DNA from: Trichobilharzia regenti
Lineage: Eukaryota > Platyhelminthes > Trematoda > Strigeidida > Schistosomatidae
Length of the DNA: 64,000 bases
NCBI GenBank assembly: GCA_944472135.2
Contig: OX235263.1
Span: forward strand, 3,269,517-3,333,516
Reading direction: 5' to 3'
This document shows, piece after piece, positions 39,703 through 50,159 of this stretch. The notes under the pieces were generated by a model. That model was not told where the DNA came from. It worked only from the letters and a program-made list of their open reading frames with translations, and did no database searches. The number at the start of each line of letters is the position of its first letter. The first letter of the stretch is position 1. The position numbers and the translations under genes are program-made.

Positions 39703-40632
39703 ATGGCAGCATCTACAAAACCGGATCTTGATCGTTTAGGCTACTTTCGAGAATTATCTTATCATACAATTGGTGATCCTTATGTGGATTTAGGCAAATT
39801 TGTATTTAATCAAAGCTCTGGAAGAGGTAAACAAATGTATGGTGTTTACGCAAAAACAAAATCTGGTCTAAACGATGGTTATTTTGGTGTTTACAATCGA
39901 CCATTTATTGGTGAAGCTTATACAGATATGACAAAAGTTAAGCATCAAGAACGTTTAAAAGAAAAGACGAAAGAACGTCCTACAGTATTTCTTCCACCTT
40001 CAGGTAGTAAATCGCTTATTGGTTCCGGGAACTATTGGGGCACATTTTCAAATCCAATTCCACACTTTAGTAATGAATCGATCCCGTCGGCCAAACATTC
40101 AAGTGAAAAGAATTTTTATACTTCACAGACTAAGAAAGGATCAGGAGCTAGTTATCCTAATTTAACAATTGGAAAGTATCCTGCTTATATGTCTGAACCG
40201 TATTTAGATCGTATTGGAAAAACTAGTGATACAGAAAGTGAAAAAAGGTTGACAATGGGTCGTAGAAGTTTCATTCTCTCTGGAAATATTGATTATTTTG
40301 GACCGGATCCATATAAACAACAGGTCTTTGATAAACTGCCGAAAATTGCGCCAAGCCAATCGAAAAGTACCGCCCTTGTTCCTTTCCGACCGTCGAATCC
40401 AGGGAAACAACCAGGTGGTTATAAAGCAGGAACTTTTAATCCATTCCCTACTTATATATCAGAACCATATGTGGATCCATGTAAACGTTTACCTTCGAAA
40501 CGCGAATCGAAAGTGTTTATCCCGTCATCAGGATTTAAATCGGCTAGATTCGAATCAATTTTAACAAAAAATGTCTACAAGGTTATGAATTCATCGAATT
40601 ATGATCTTGTGAAAGCTGTTACTTATTTTTGA
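39703..40632 (+). CDS. CFAP96: CFAP96 (C4orf47) orthologue, single exon, 309 aa
   Basis: The protein aligns along its whole length with animal CFAP96: DRLGYFRELSY and TIGDPYV at the N-terminus, a GYFGVYNRPFIGEAYTD block near residue 60, VFLPPSGSKSLIGSGNYWGT near 100, FYTSQTKKGSGASYPNLTIG near 140, PSNPGKQPGGYKAGTFNPFP near 230, and SGFKSARFESILTKNV near 280. The mammalian protein is similar in length and localises to cilia/centrosome. Schistosomes have flagellated sperm and ciliated larvae, so a ciliary role fits (inference). The short repeated motif GxFxPxPxYxSEPYVD occurs twice. No intron is present. The start Met is preceded by an in-frame A-rich leader and matches the family start. Confidence 0.93.
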   Translation: MAASTKPDLDRLGYFRELSYHTIGDPYVDLGKFVFNQSSGRGKQMYGVYAKTKSGLNDGYFGVYNRPFIGEAYTDMTKVKHQERLKEKTKERPTVFLPPSGSKSLIGSGNYWGTFSNPIPHFSNESIPSAKHSSEKNFYTSQTKKGSGASYPNLTIGKYPAYMSEPYLDRIGKTSDTESEKRLTMGRRSFILSGNIDYFGPDPYKQQVFDKLPKIAPSQSKSTALVPFRPSNPGKQPGGYKAGTFNPFPTYISEPYVDPCKRLPSKRESKVFIPSSGFKSARFESILTKNVYKVMNSSNYDLVKAVTYF

Positions 40633-40665
40633 AATATATATATATATTTTTTGCAAGTAAGGAGA

Positions 40666-40671
40666 AATAAA
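40666..40671 (+). other. polyadenylation signal of CFAP96
   Basis: An AATAAA lies 34 bp after the stop codon of CFAP96. Confidence 0.6.
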
Positions 40672-41865
40672 GTAATATATAACTGTTATAATTGCAATAT
40701 TGTTCATGCGAAATAACCTACCAGTGTTACTTCCAACAGTTTAATGGACATTAAAATATAAACAGAGTTCAAAGATTCTCCTTTATATGTATCTTTTGTT
40801 TTTGAAAATTACATATAGTATAGTAATAAGTGATGACACTGGACCTGCAAGGTGGGCATCGGTGAGTTATATCTCATAATTACCTATTATTATTAGTAAT
40901 ACTATTATTACTCCCGTGGGTTCTGAGTAAAAAGTAGGACTTCAGCAGCACATCTACACTTTATCCTGTCCTCTGCGTTCCTCTTTCGCTGTTCCTACAA
41001 TTGCCCATAGTCTCTGATCTCCTCCTCGCATGACCTCTTCCATATCACCGCTGGATGACCTACTCGTCGCTTCCCATTGCAATTCCACTCGAGATATGTG
41101 GCCTGGTGCGCGATGTCATTCAATGGTCTCCCCAGTGTGTGTGTGTGTATGTGTTTCCTATCCGTCTCCATTTTTTCACACATATCTGTTGAGCTATTCG
41201 GCTCTTGATTGTTTAGTTGCCAGAGATGTTTGTTGCTAATTCTTTCTGGCCATTTGGTCTTCAATATAGAGCGAAAAAAGTGGTTGGTGGTAAAAGTCTG
41301 CAATTTGTTGTTGTTGTTGTGATTCTCTGGCCATATTTCCAACTCATATCGAAGAAGTGGCTCAAACATTTGCGTTGAAAATCCGATTTTGTTGTTGTTT
41401 ATTCTGAGTGCAGAAGATTGGCAAACTAATTTCAGATGGATGAAAGCGTATCTCGCCTTTCCACTTCTGATTTTCACATCCTTGTCCACACCTGCCTGCC
41501 TGTAGTTGAAACGATGCTACCTGGATAAGTGAAGGAGGTTACCTCTTTCAAACTCCCCCCCCTCCGCCTACGATAGTGATTTGTTGCTGTCCTTTGGTTA
41601 TTTTCATCACCTCAGTCTTCTTCATGTTAATCTGGAGTCCTGTATGTGTATTGGCTGGCTGCTTCTTCAGCCAGTTTGTTGGTTTTCAGCTGCAAGTGTT
41701 CGAGTTTGTGTGGCATAAAGCTTAAATAGTTCGACGAAGTTCAGATATTCTAGAGTCTTCTTATCGGTCCAACATATTCCTGTCTCCTTACCCCTCCCTC
41801 TCCCCCCCCCGGCTCCAACGCACAGTTTGACACATAATCCAGTCCAACACAATTAAGAATATCAT

Positions 41866-43058
41866 CCATTACAATAGACGTTTCTTGTATTTCCCAAGTA
41901 ATGAAAAAACAAAACGAGATTGTTTTTACTGACGTTTCGCTATTTAATGCTAATAGCTTTCTCAAAGTATTATTAAACCGGAATTTACAAAATCTCAGCA
42001 TATATATAACACCACCACCACCACATTTGCGTTGATTTTGTTACTTCATGGGTGAGGGTGTTGTAGCCAGGTCAGATTCTGTTTTAGTCCATCATTCCTA
42101 TTCAGGCAATTTGGATTCCATTTGATATGAAGTGCTTCTGATATTAGACGTTCTTTGTGGTTTCTGAAGTTTTTCTGGATTATTTCAATATTGTCAAAAT
42201 CAATTTTGTGGCCTGATTCTATAGCATGTAGACCTATGGCTGATGATTTTTGAAGGTTTTCCAGTTCAACTGCATTTCTTGGTGGTCGAAGAGAAGCTCT
42301 ACGGTGTTCATTTCTTCTGATTTTGATTTCTCGAGATGTTTGTCCAAATTGCCTGAATAGGAATGATGGACTAAAACAGAATCTGACCTGGCTACAACAC
42401 CCGCCTCCCCCATGAAGTAGCAAAATCAACGCAAATGTGGTGAGCAAGTTCACTATGTAAACGCACACTACTTTCATAATTCTACACACTGACAAAATCC
42501 AACAATCTACACTTGGTTTTACTATCTTTACCAGTTCGCTAACTTGACAACAAAAAACGACCCAGACTGATGAATGATGATCAAGTATTTCACAGCCTAC
42601 ACTTAGTTTAGTTACCTTTACCTACTCCCCAACATGACAACCAAAATGACCTCATACTGACGAACGATAATCAAGTATTTCACATTCTACACTTAGTTTG
42701 GTTACCTTTACCTATTCTCGAACTTGACAACCAAAAATGACCCCAGACTAACGAACGATGATCAAGTTAGTAAACTTTATTTTGATATAATAACAGATAT
42801 ACTATTACCTTTGATATTTGGTTTGAACGATCTTCATTGTTATTTTGACTTTCAATATGTCCTTTTAAGTTGAACTAAGTCTATATTTTTCTCACCCCCT
42901 AATTCTTTGTTATATATATGCTGAGATTTTGTAAATTCCGGTTTAATAATACTTTGAGAAAGCTATTAGCATTAAATAGCGAAACGTCAGTAAAAACAAT
43001 CTCGTTTTGTTTTTTCATTCATTGGGAAATACAAAAAACCTCTATTATAATGAATATC
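41866..43058 (-). mobile_element. PLE remnant with inverted terminal arms inside RTE-C
   Basis: The arms 41870-42010 and 42908-43050 are inverted copies of each other. Between them, 42046-42495 on the minus strand encodes a GIY-YIG remnant (FGQTSREIKIRRNEHR, ECIESGHK-like AIESGHKIDFD). Three diverged copies of a CACACTTAGTTTGGTTACC-like stretch lie at about 42505-42780. The GAATATCAT duplication at both ends supports insertion as a unit. Confidence 0.75.
42951..42990 (+). ncRNA. hammerhead-like motif in PLE arm
   Basis: A 6-bp stem GCTATT/AATAGC with its loop is followed by GAAACGTC and preceded by TTGAGAAA, close to CTGANGA-stem II-GAAA-stem III-GTC. The mirrored arm carries it at 41930-41969. 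Core changes make activity doubtful. PLE ends are known to carry hammerhead motifs in other animals. Confidence 0.45.
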
Positions 43059-43639
43059 ATATACCCAATGCCCAAATTTTTTCAAACCGTTAAAAGTGAA
43101 CTTGGTTTGGATATATATAAGAATATCATCACTGACCATAGGCAGTTTTGTCCTACTCTTGTATTCAATTGAAACATCTCTACGAGTTTTCCGTTGTGCC
43201 ATTGTCATATAACCAGCCATTGAATGAGGTTCATAAAGATTTGAATTACTGCACGTCATAGTGTTGAAATAGCTTTGTGGTCAACGCTGTTGAAGGCCTT
43301 TTCAAAATCGATGGAGTTAAGGTAGATATTTAACTGCCATTTCGTACTTTGTTTTGTGATGACGATGCATGGAGTTGCAATTCGATCAGCACATGATTCG
43401 CCTTTCCTGAATCTAGCTTGTCCTGAGCGGATGGAGTTCTGCATCCATTGCATCCTTTATTTTCTCCAGGATGACGGGAATTGGTATTTTGCTTGGTGTG
43501 GACAACAGTAGGACGATAATTACTTGGGCGTCTAGTTACTATTCGTGCTCAGTACTATAATTAGTTTCTTTAAAGGTTTTAGCAACTGTGCAAACTAGTA
43601 ATAAGAAGTTTAAAACAATTAGTCCCTTTTATATATTTG

Positions 43640-44400
43640 GTTAATGTTATTAGAAGACGAAGATTATCTGAAAAATGTGGTGTGATTTATTTGCGCTATA
43701 CGTTTCGAACAATCTGATCCCTCACACATTTACTTGTCAAGTCTATATATATGTGCAAAAAAGTTAAGGGCAATTAAATAAAACACAGTGACAAAAAAGG
43801 ATTTAAAAATGATTAACACAACGTTTGGTAATCCAAACAAATAAGGATTACCAAGGTAGGTTAAGAGTAATAATCAACTGTTTCTAAATACACAGGGGGG
43901 GGAGGGTTACGTTTATGAATAGCTATAGCCTCGGCGTATTTCAATAAGCGCCCTTGACCGTTTTTATAGATGACCCTAAAGGCTGAGTTAACATCAATCG
44001 TATGGTTCATCTCGATTAGATGTTTAGCTATAGACGAAGTTGGTAGTCTGACGCCTGCATCTATTGGCTTTTCACAATTCATTTGTTTTTCTAGCCATTT
44101 TAGGATATGCTCACATGCAAAGCGCGTTTACTCCTCCCTATGTATGTGTGTCCACAAACTCACACATGAAAATTGGTAAACAGTGTGGGATGTGACATAA
44201 TCACTTGTGCACTTTTGAGGTTCGCATTGGAGCATATTTTTAGCTTTTTCGATAATTACAAACTGGACTGCAGAATAGGTTCTACGGATAATCGAATTCA
44301 ACCTTTGTCTCAAAATCCTACTGTTTACTTCCCCGTTATGTGGTAATTGGATGAAAACATTTTTCCTAGGGGCGGTATAGATTGTAAGTTTAGAGACTAA
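43640..44400 (-). mobile_element. PLE remnant with GIY-YIG segment
   Basis: Minus-strand pieces are RRTYSAVQFVIIEKAKN and VYQFSCV (44128-44313), then after a frameshift EKPIDAGVRL and HLIEMNHTIDVNSAFRVIY (43861-44082), the linker and second half of a PLE GIY-YIG domain. A run of eight G on the plus strand near 43895 falls in the coding remnant. Confidence 0.7.
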
Positions 44401-44449
44401 TTGACTTCTAATAATAATAGTAATACGAAGACCTTAAGGTAGGTTTCGA

Positions 44450-44580
44450 TAGGTACGGGTGTCATTTAGAGAACCAGTGAAAAACAAGGAGCACTGGACA
44501 GTGAGTGGTTTCGTTCTTCTTTGAATCTCTTCAGCATATCTCATCCAGAACCAATGGATCCTAACCTCTGTTGATTAGTA
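44450..44580 (-). repeat. SINE-2 fragment, degenerate
   Basis: It retains GAGAACCAGTGAAAA, GGAGCACTGGACAG and TTTCGTTC in SINE-2 order but the head is lost. Confidence 0.5.
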
Positions 44581-44687
44581 ATGTAGTTTCATCACTTCTT
44601 AATGCTATTGATGAGTATTTGTCTTCATACTTGACATAATGAACCTGACCATTCACGAATTTTCTTTGGAACTCAAAGAAGTACACC

Positions 44688-45031
44688 TGTAGGGGACTAA
44701 TATTAGAGTTCACTAACATTCCAAGTATAAAAGTAATAATCCAAGTCAGTGGAGTGTTAAATCACAATATATTACCAAAAATACAGTGACGAGTTATAGC
44801 AACAAAAAGGATTACTTGTAGATAACGTCTAAGTCCTCGACTACAAATTAATTATATAATCCACGGGCACGTTAATTGTTTGGACTGCGTCTGCTGTAGC
44901 TGCTGTGTTCCGGTTGTAGAAATGTCTTCGGTTGAGAGTAGTAGGCTCCTACAATAAATCCGAAGTATACAACACGGTGTGAGTGGAGCAAGTAAGCAGA
45001 AGTGACCAGGGAGAAGACGAAGTCTCCAACA
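44688..45031 (-). repeat. 3' LTR of the Boudicca-like element
   Basis: In element orientation it begins TGTTGGAGACTTCG and ends AGTCCCCTACA. The bases just upstream are not a clear polypurine tract; a G-rich run (AGGGGGGGAG) lies about 140 bp away at 45174-45183. Confidence 0.92.
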
Positions 45032-45643
45032 GCAGAGTGTATTTTTCAATTGTACACGGAAGTTATGTATATTTCAACAAGAAGCGATTTAAACAAAAAT
45101 TATGTACAATATCTCGAATTTATACAAGTAACCAAAAAGTGTACAATCACATTGTTACGTACTCAACACGGCTCCCCCCCTAGAGGTCCGGAGAGACAAC
45201 CGGAAAATGATACGTAAAACTATGAAGTAAATAATAATAGTAATAGCAACTTTTGGATAAAAATAGGGATATATTACAACATGCATAAACGCGAGAAGGT
45301 ATGTGAATCATGTAAAGTCTGAAAGCATATACAATGAGTTCAGCAATAAAAATTGAAATAGAAAGTCATGTCACTTAAATTTGCACTAACCATGAACACA
45401 GATTTTTAATGTATAAAGAAAAATATGTAAATACACAGTATTTAAGGAGGGGAAAGAAACATTAAAAAAAAATGGATTAAAGATCAATAGTTTTTGGAAA
45501 GGACAATACCTGTTTTTTAGGTGAGGTACATATAAATAAATAATAGTGATAGTAACATCAAAGTTTACGACGAAATACTAACGGTCATGATGATAATGTC
45601 TAAACGAAAAAGATAATAATAATTTTCAATTATTTTTCTTTTA
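45032..45643. other. 3' untranslated part of the Boudicca-like element
   Basis: This is the 0.6 kb between the Pol stop and the 3' LTR. It is AT-rich with no long frame. It contains the G-rich run at 45174-45183 and, beside it, TGTTGAGTACGTAACA on the minus strand. Confidence 0.6.
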
Positions 45644-48600
45644 TTAGTCCTCAAAATGAACGTAGCGAGCCGGTTTACTGATTTGCCGACCACTACGTGT
45701 GTGATATGGAGGGAGGATAAGACTTGGTGCCGGTGGAGTGGAGTCGGATGTTTGATTATTTGATTGCGCAGCTGCCGATGTAGATTCGAAGTCGTTGTCG
45801 GTGTATGCGGGTTTGATTCGATCAATTGAAACAGTCTCTCGTCTTCCATTCTTGTTCACTGTAAAGTGTTTGTCTGAACGTTTAATAACTTGAAAGGGTC
45901 CTTCGTATGGAGGTTGCAATCCTTTTCTGATGGCGTCGACTCGAATGAAGACGAATTTGCAAGTTTGTAGATGTTTGTTGATCTGATCTCTTCGGGGAGA
46001 TTGTCGAGGTGCTGTTGGTTGAAGTTGAAGCATTTGTCTAGTTAATCGGTTAGTGAAGTCGGCAATGTTCACGTCTGTGGAATCGGCTGAGGGGACTAGC
46101 TGTCCAGGCAAGGTTAGGTTGGTGCCATAGACAAGTTGAGCCGGTGTACATCCTAAATCTTCTTTGATAGTAGAACGGATACCAAGTAAAATCAAAGGTA
46201 AGTATTCACTCCACTTAGATGTATCATTCTGCGCCATCAGGGAGCTTTTCAGTTGTCTGTGGAATCTTTCCACTAGACCATTCGCTGCCGGATGATAGGC
46301 TGTTGTGGAGATATGTTTCACTCCCAGAAGTCTCGTCAGTTCGCGAAAGAGTGTCGATTGGAATTGAGGACCGCGGTCGGATGTAATAGTAGTCGGTACA
46401 CCGTAGTTTGACACCCAACGGTCGAGAAAAACTAAAGCAACGTTTTCAGCAGATATGTCGTTTAAGGGGCATGCAATAGCCCAACGAGTAAATCTATCAA
46501 TCGCTGTCAGGATATGTGTATATCCCCTTGATGTTGGCAATGGTCCCACGATATCTATATGGATATGCTGAAATCTCCTTTCGGGTAATTTAAACGTCTT
46601 CGGGGTTGTAATAGTGTGGCGGTGTACTTTGGAGCATTGGCATTGGATACATTCTCGTGCCCATCTCCGAATGTCAGAGTTCATTTTAGGCCACACGAAG
46701 CGTTCGCTGATCAGTCTGACCGTGGCGCGTACTCCAGGGTGAGAAAGCGAATGTAAATGTTCGAACAATGCTTTTCGGCAACTGAGAGGGACAAATGGAC
46801 GATTAGTTCCGGTAGATACATCGCAGACTATGGTTGCATCTGATAAGGGGATAGGCACATCTTTGAGCTGTAAGGAAGAGTTTCTGCGGCAGGTTTGGAG
46901 TTCAACGTCATCTCTTTGTAATTGAGCCATACGATCAAGACTGATGTCTACCGACGTTTGAAGCTGGTTAATGTCACTTCTTGAAAGAGAATCGGCTACC
47001 ACGTTCGCATCTCCTTTGATGTACTGGATGTCGGTTGAGAATTGGGAGATATAATCCAACTGTCTGGCTTCTCTAGGGGAGTGTTTATCGAGTGAAGTAG
47101 TGAAAGCATGACACAGGGGCTTGTGGTCAGTAAAAATAGTGAAATGCCGGCCCTGTAGTAAGTAACTGAAATGTTTAACTGCTAGGTAGATGGCTAACAG
47201 TTCTCTGCCAAAGGTACTGTAACGAGTTTGCGCAGGTTCCAATTTCTTGGAGAAGAAAGCAAGTGGAGTGATGTCATTATTGAACTTTTGTTGTAAAACT
47301 GCTCCCACTGCTACCTGCGATGCATCTGTACATAAAATAAGTGAAGCTTCTGGGTTGATATGAGATAACATTACAACGTTGGATAAGGCATCTTTTGCAT
47401 TATTAAATGCTGCTTTTGCTTCTTCAGACCACTGAAATTTCTTCGAATTGCATCTAAGTAGGTCGGTCAGTGGCTGAACTATGGAGGCACATGATGGAAT
47501 AAAACGTCGGTAGAAGTTGAACATCCCGAGAAAACGTCTAAGTTTCTTTAAGGAATCAGGTTCGGGAAAGTTCTTAATAGTTTCTATCTTATCTTCGGTA
47601 GGTCTGATGCCTTCGGCAGTTATTCGATGTCCTAAGAATTCAATGGAAGGGGAACCAAAAATACATTTCTTTGGATTGATAACAACTCCAAATTGTTCAA
47701 ACCTTTGAAATAACAGGCTTAAGTGTTGCATATGTTCTTCCATCGATGAGCTGGCGATTAAGACATCGTCGATATATACAAAGACGAAATCAAGACCTTG
47801 GGTAACTTGGTCCATAAAACGCTGAAATGTTTGAGCAGCATTCTTTAGTCCGAAAGGCATTCTCAAGAATTCGAATAATCCAAAAGGCGTGATAATTGCT
47901 GTTTTTGCAATGTCTTCTGGAGCGACTGGTATTTGATGATATGCCCTGACCAAGTCAACTTTAGTAAAAATGGTCTTTCCATGTAAGTTCAAGGAGAAAT
48001 CGTGGAGATGAGGTATAGGATAACGATCTGGGACCGTAGCGTTATTCAAAGCGCGATAATCTCCACATGGCCGCCAGTCATGATTAGTTTTAGGTACCAT
48101 GTGCAGAGGTGAAGACCATGGGCTGTTAGATGGTCGTATGATACCTAGCTGCATCATATGTTCAAATTCCGACTTAGCTGCTGCTAGTTTATCGGGTGGT
48201 AACCGTCGTGGACGTGCCTTCACAGGTTGTCCTGTTGTGATGATCTTATGCGTAACTGTATGAGATATATCTTCAACATTGTATGATGGTTTAAGGATTT
48301 TAGGAAATCGTTGCAATAAAGCAGAGAACATTTCACTCTCCGGCTTTTCTATACAGATGCTATGAACAGAGTAGTCACATGTAATACCGTGGATCTTGAG
48401 TTGGGTGCAATTGTCAACCAGTTTTTTCTTGCTGATATCAACCAACAGATTGAAGTGACTTAGGAAGTCTGCACCTAGTATAGCGTGACGTACGTCAGCT
48501 ACTATGAAGATCCATGTGAAACGTCGGCGTAGTCCTAGGTTTAAAATCATTGACTGTTCGCCATACGTCGGTATGTCGGTTTGGTTGGCAGCACGAAGTG

Positions 48601-48757
48601 AAAGTTTACCAGGTATTTTGGCTGATCGCCTGGATAGTGAGGGGGGAATAACACTGACTTCGGCGCCTGTATCTACCAGGAATAATGTGCCGGTAGTCAA
48701 ATCCCTCACATAGAAAAGGCGACTGGGGTGATTGCCAGTAACAGCTGTCGCCATCAC
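45644..48757 (-). CDS. pol: Boudicca-like Pol polyprotein, intact (about 1036 aa)
   Basis: Domains run protease, reverse transcriptase, RNase H, integrase, the Gypsy order. Visible motifs are the aspartic protease [12 protein letters not shown] near residue 28, [19 protein letters not shown] near 235 and [11 protein letters not shown] near 328, RNase [14 protein letters not shown] near 478, and the integrase HHCC zinc finger (HSLSHPG ... CIQCQCSK, about 660-700). The integrase core has HIDIVGPLP near 732, TSDRGPQFQ near 795 and [11 protein letters not shown] near 824. Pol most likely starts at ATG 48754, whose A is the last base of the gag TGA, so the frames meet as TGATG. This favours stop-and-restart translation over a slippery frameshift. 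No stop or gap is visible. Confidence 0.95.
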   Translation of the reverse strand: MMATAVTGNHPSRLFYVRDLTTGTLFLVDTGAEVSVIPPSLSRRSAKIPGKLSLRAANQTDIPTYGEQSMILNLGLRRRFTWIFIVADVRHAILGADFLSHFNLLVDISKKKLVDNCTQLKIHGITCDYSVHSICIEKPESEMFSALLQRFPKILKPSYNVEDISHTVTHKIITTGQPVKARPRRLPPDKLAAAKSEFEHMMQLGIIRPSNSPWSSPLHMVPKTNHDWRPCGDYRALNNATVPDRYPIPHLHDFSLNLHGKTIFTKVDLVRAYHQIPVAPEDIAKTAIITPFGLFEFLRMPFGLKNAAQTFQRFMDQVTQGLDFVFVYIDDVLIASSSMEEHMQHLSLLFQRFEQFGVVINPKKCIFGSPSIEFLGHRITAEGIRPTEDKIETIKNFPEPDSLKKLRRFLGMFNFYRRFIPSCASIVQPLTDLLRCNSKKFQWSEEAKAAFNNAKDALSNVVMLSHINPEASLILCTDASQVAVGAVLQQKFNNDITPLAFFSKKLEPAQTRYSTFGRELLAIYLAVKHFSYLLQGRHFTIFTDHKPLCHAFTTSLDKHSPREARQLDYISQFSTDIQYIKGDANVVADSLSRSDINQLQTSVDISLDRMAQLQRDDVELQTCRRNSSLQLKDVPIPLSDATIVCDVSTGTNRPFVPLSCRKALFEHLHSLSHPGVRATVRLISERFVWPKMNSDIRRWARECIQCQCSKVHRHTITTPKTFKLPERRFQHIHIDIVGPLPTSRGYTHILTAIDRFTRWAIACPLNDISAENVALVFLDRWVSNYGVPTTITSDRGPQFQSTLFRELTRLLGVKHISTTAYHPAANGLVERFHRQLKSSLMAQNDTSKWSEYLPLILLGIRSTIKEDLGCTPAQLVYGTNLTLPGQLVPSADSTDVNIADFTNRLTRQMLQLQPTAPRQSPRRDQINKHLQTCKFVFIRVDAIRKGLQPPYEGPFQVIKRSDKHFTVNKNGRRETVSIDRIKPAYTDNDFESTSAAAQSNNQTSDSTPPAPSLILPPYHTRSGRQISKPARYVHFED

Positions 48758-49722
48758 TGTCTGGCTGAGGCGTTTCCCTGAGCCTGGTTGGCTTCGCTAA
48801 AGCTGCACGGTTTTACACATTTCAGGGCATGACGTCCAAACTTCCAGTGATACCAGCATATATTGCTATCCCGAGAAGACGTGTAAGAACGCTGTCGTGA
48901 GAAGGATCGTCGTCGTGATGGTGACCTTCTCTGTGAGCTCCGCCTCCGGACTTGTCGATCCGACCTATTAGTCTCCAACTTGTCAATCCTTGCCGCTAAG
49001 TCTGCAATGGCGGCGAGTATCGGTGTGTCTGCCGTGGGTGTGGAATGACACGGTGTGGCACTATCAGATGCTACGTGACTTATGGTGTTATCAGATAAAA
49101 CATCCATAATACTATCTGCCATGTCACTTAGTTGGTCTAAGTCATACGACTTTCCTGAGATGATTAAAATTTGCTGGACATTTCTAGGTAAACGTTGCAA
49201 CCACATCTGTTTCAGCACTACCTCGTCTACTTTATGATGTCCGATTAACTGGCGCATGTGCCTGAGTAGCTGGGATGGTTTACGTGGGCCTAGATCACAG
49301 CCTGTGAGCAATTGTTGGATTCTTTTCTCATCCGACAAACTGGTACGTTGTATGAGGAGGGCTTTAAGTTTATCAAATTGATGCTCCGTCGGAGGATCTT
49401 CGATGAAATCGCTGATTTCTGTCAATACTGACGGAGGGAGTTCTGCCAGCACCATACCATATTTGGCTATTTGGGACTTAATGCCCCGTGCTTCTAGCAA
49501 CGGTTCAATTACCGCAAACCAAATCCTTGGTTCCGCGAAACCGTATTGGGGTAAACGAAAATCAGTGATGGCATTTATTGTGGCATTTGTCTCGCTATTA
49601 GTTGTCTGCTCGTTTGATGTACCGGACCGAGGTGATGACATTATGAATATGGGGTTATTGGTACAAATTAGGATACAAATATAAACCACACACAAAATCA
49701 CAATGAATATACAAAATAGCAA
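48754..49722 (-). CDS. gag: Boudicca-like Gag, intact
   Basis: The open frame is 322 residues, but the natural start is probably Met28 ([10 protein letters not shown], at 49641), because the first 27 residues are hydrophobic and lie just after the LTR and primer site. The capsid-like region ([15 protein letters not shown] to [19 protein letters not shown]) is typical of this clade. A basic Ser/Arg stretch follows ([14 protein letters not shown]), then [18 protein letters not shown], a CX2HX9CX3C variant knuckle rather than the usual CCHC. Gag would form the particle that packages element RNA. Confidence 0.92.
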   Translation of the reverse strand: MLFCIFIVILCVVYICILICTNNPIFIMSSPRSGTSNEQTTNSETNATINAITDFRLPQYGFAEPRIWFAVIEPLLEARGIKSQIAKYGMVLAELPPSVLTEISDFIEDPPTEHQFDKLKALLIQRTSLSDEKRIQQLLTGCDLGPRKPSQLLRHMRQLIGHHKVDEVVLKQMWLQRLPRNVQQILIISGKSYDLDQLSDMADSIMDVLSDNTISHVASDSATPCHSTPTADTPILAAIADLAARIDKLETNRSDRQVRRRSSQRRSPSRRRSFSRQRSYTSSRDSNICWYHWKFGRHALKCVKPCSFSEANQAQGNASARQ

Positions 49723-49757
49723 AAATAAGAATATGAATATGCCAAAATAATCCGTGT

Positions 49758-49774
49758 TCTTATCGGGCTCACCA
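49758..49774 (-). promoter_or_regulatory. primer binding site of the Boudicca-like element
   Basis: Seven bases inside the 5' LTR boundary, the minus strand reads TGGTGAGCCCGATAAGA. Its first 13 bases differ at two positions from the complement of a typical animal tRNA-Trp 3' end (TGGTGACCCCGAC), the primer reported for CsRn1. Assignment to tRNA-Trp is inference. Confidence 0.6.
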
Positions 49775-49781
49775 ATTAATT

Positions 49782-50125
49782 TGTAGGGGACTAATATTAG
49801 AGTTCACTAACATTCCAAGTATAAAAGTAATAATCCAAGTCAGTGGAGTGTTAAATCACAATATATTACCAAAAATACAGTGACGAGTTATAGCAACAAA
49901 AAGGATTACTTGTAGATAACGTCTAAGTCCTCGACTACAAATTAATTATATAATCCACGGGCACGTTAATTGTTTGGACTGCGTCTGCTGTAGCTGCTGT
50001 GTTCCGGTTGTAGAAATGTCTTCGGTTGAGAGTAGTAGGCTCCTACAATAAATCCGAAGTATACAACACGGTGTGAGTGGAGCAAGTAAGCAGAAGTGAC
50101 CAGGGAGAAGACGAAGTCTCCAACA
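49782..50125 (-). repeat. 5' LTR of the Boudicca-like element
   Basis: Read side by side with 44688-45031, no difference was found over 344 bp. It would hold the element promoter. CACC follows it on the plus strand. Confidence 0.92.
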
Positions 50126-50159
50126 CACCTGATAGTCAATTCCAAATAAGCAAAAGGGT

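Larger units (their letters stand above)
40885..43520 (-). mobile_element. RTE-C LINE fragment, split by a PLE
   Basis: Left piece 40885-41865 holds the AAT-type 3' end and post-RT sequence (KTKWPERISNKHLWQ, KRRVGHPAVIWKRSC). Right piece 43059-43520 holds RT (ARFRKGESCADR, NSIDFEKAFNSVD). The split is flanked by GAATATCAT on each side. All frames are broken. Confidence 0.75.
44688..50125 (-). mobile_element. Boudicca/CsRn1-type Gypsy LTR retrotransposon, complete, 5.4 kb
   Basis: Two 344-bp LTRs (44688-45031 and 49782-50125) read as identical, have TG...CA ends in element orientation and are flanked by the 4-bp duplication CACC. Gag and Pol are open on the minus strand and overlap by one base. 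Gag has a CX2HX9CX3C motif, which is diagnostic of the CsRn1/Kabuki/Boudicca clade. Identical LTRs and open frames indicate a very recent insertion. Confidence 0.93.
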
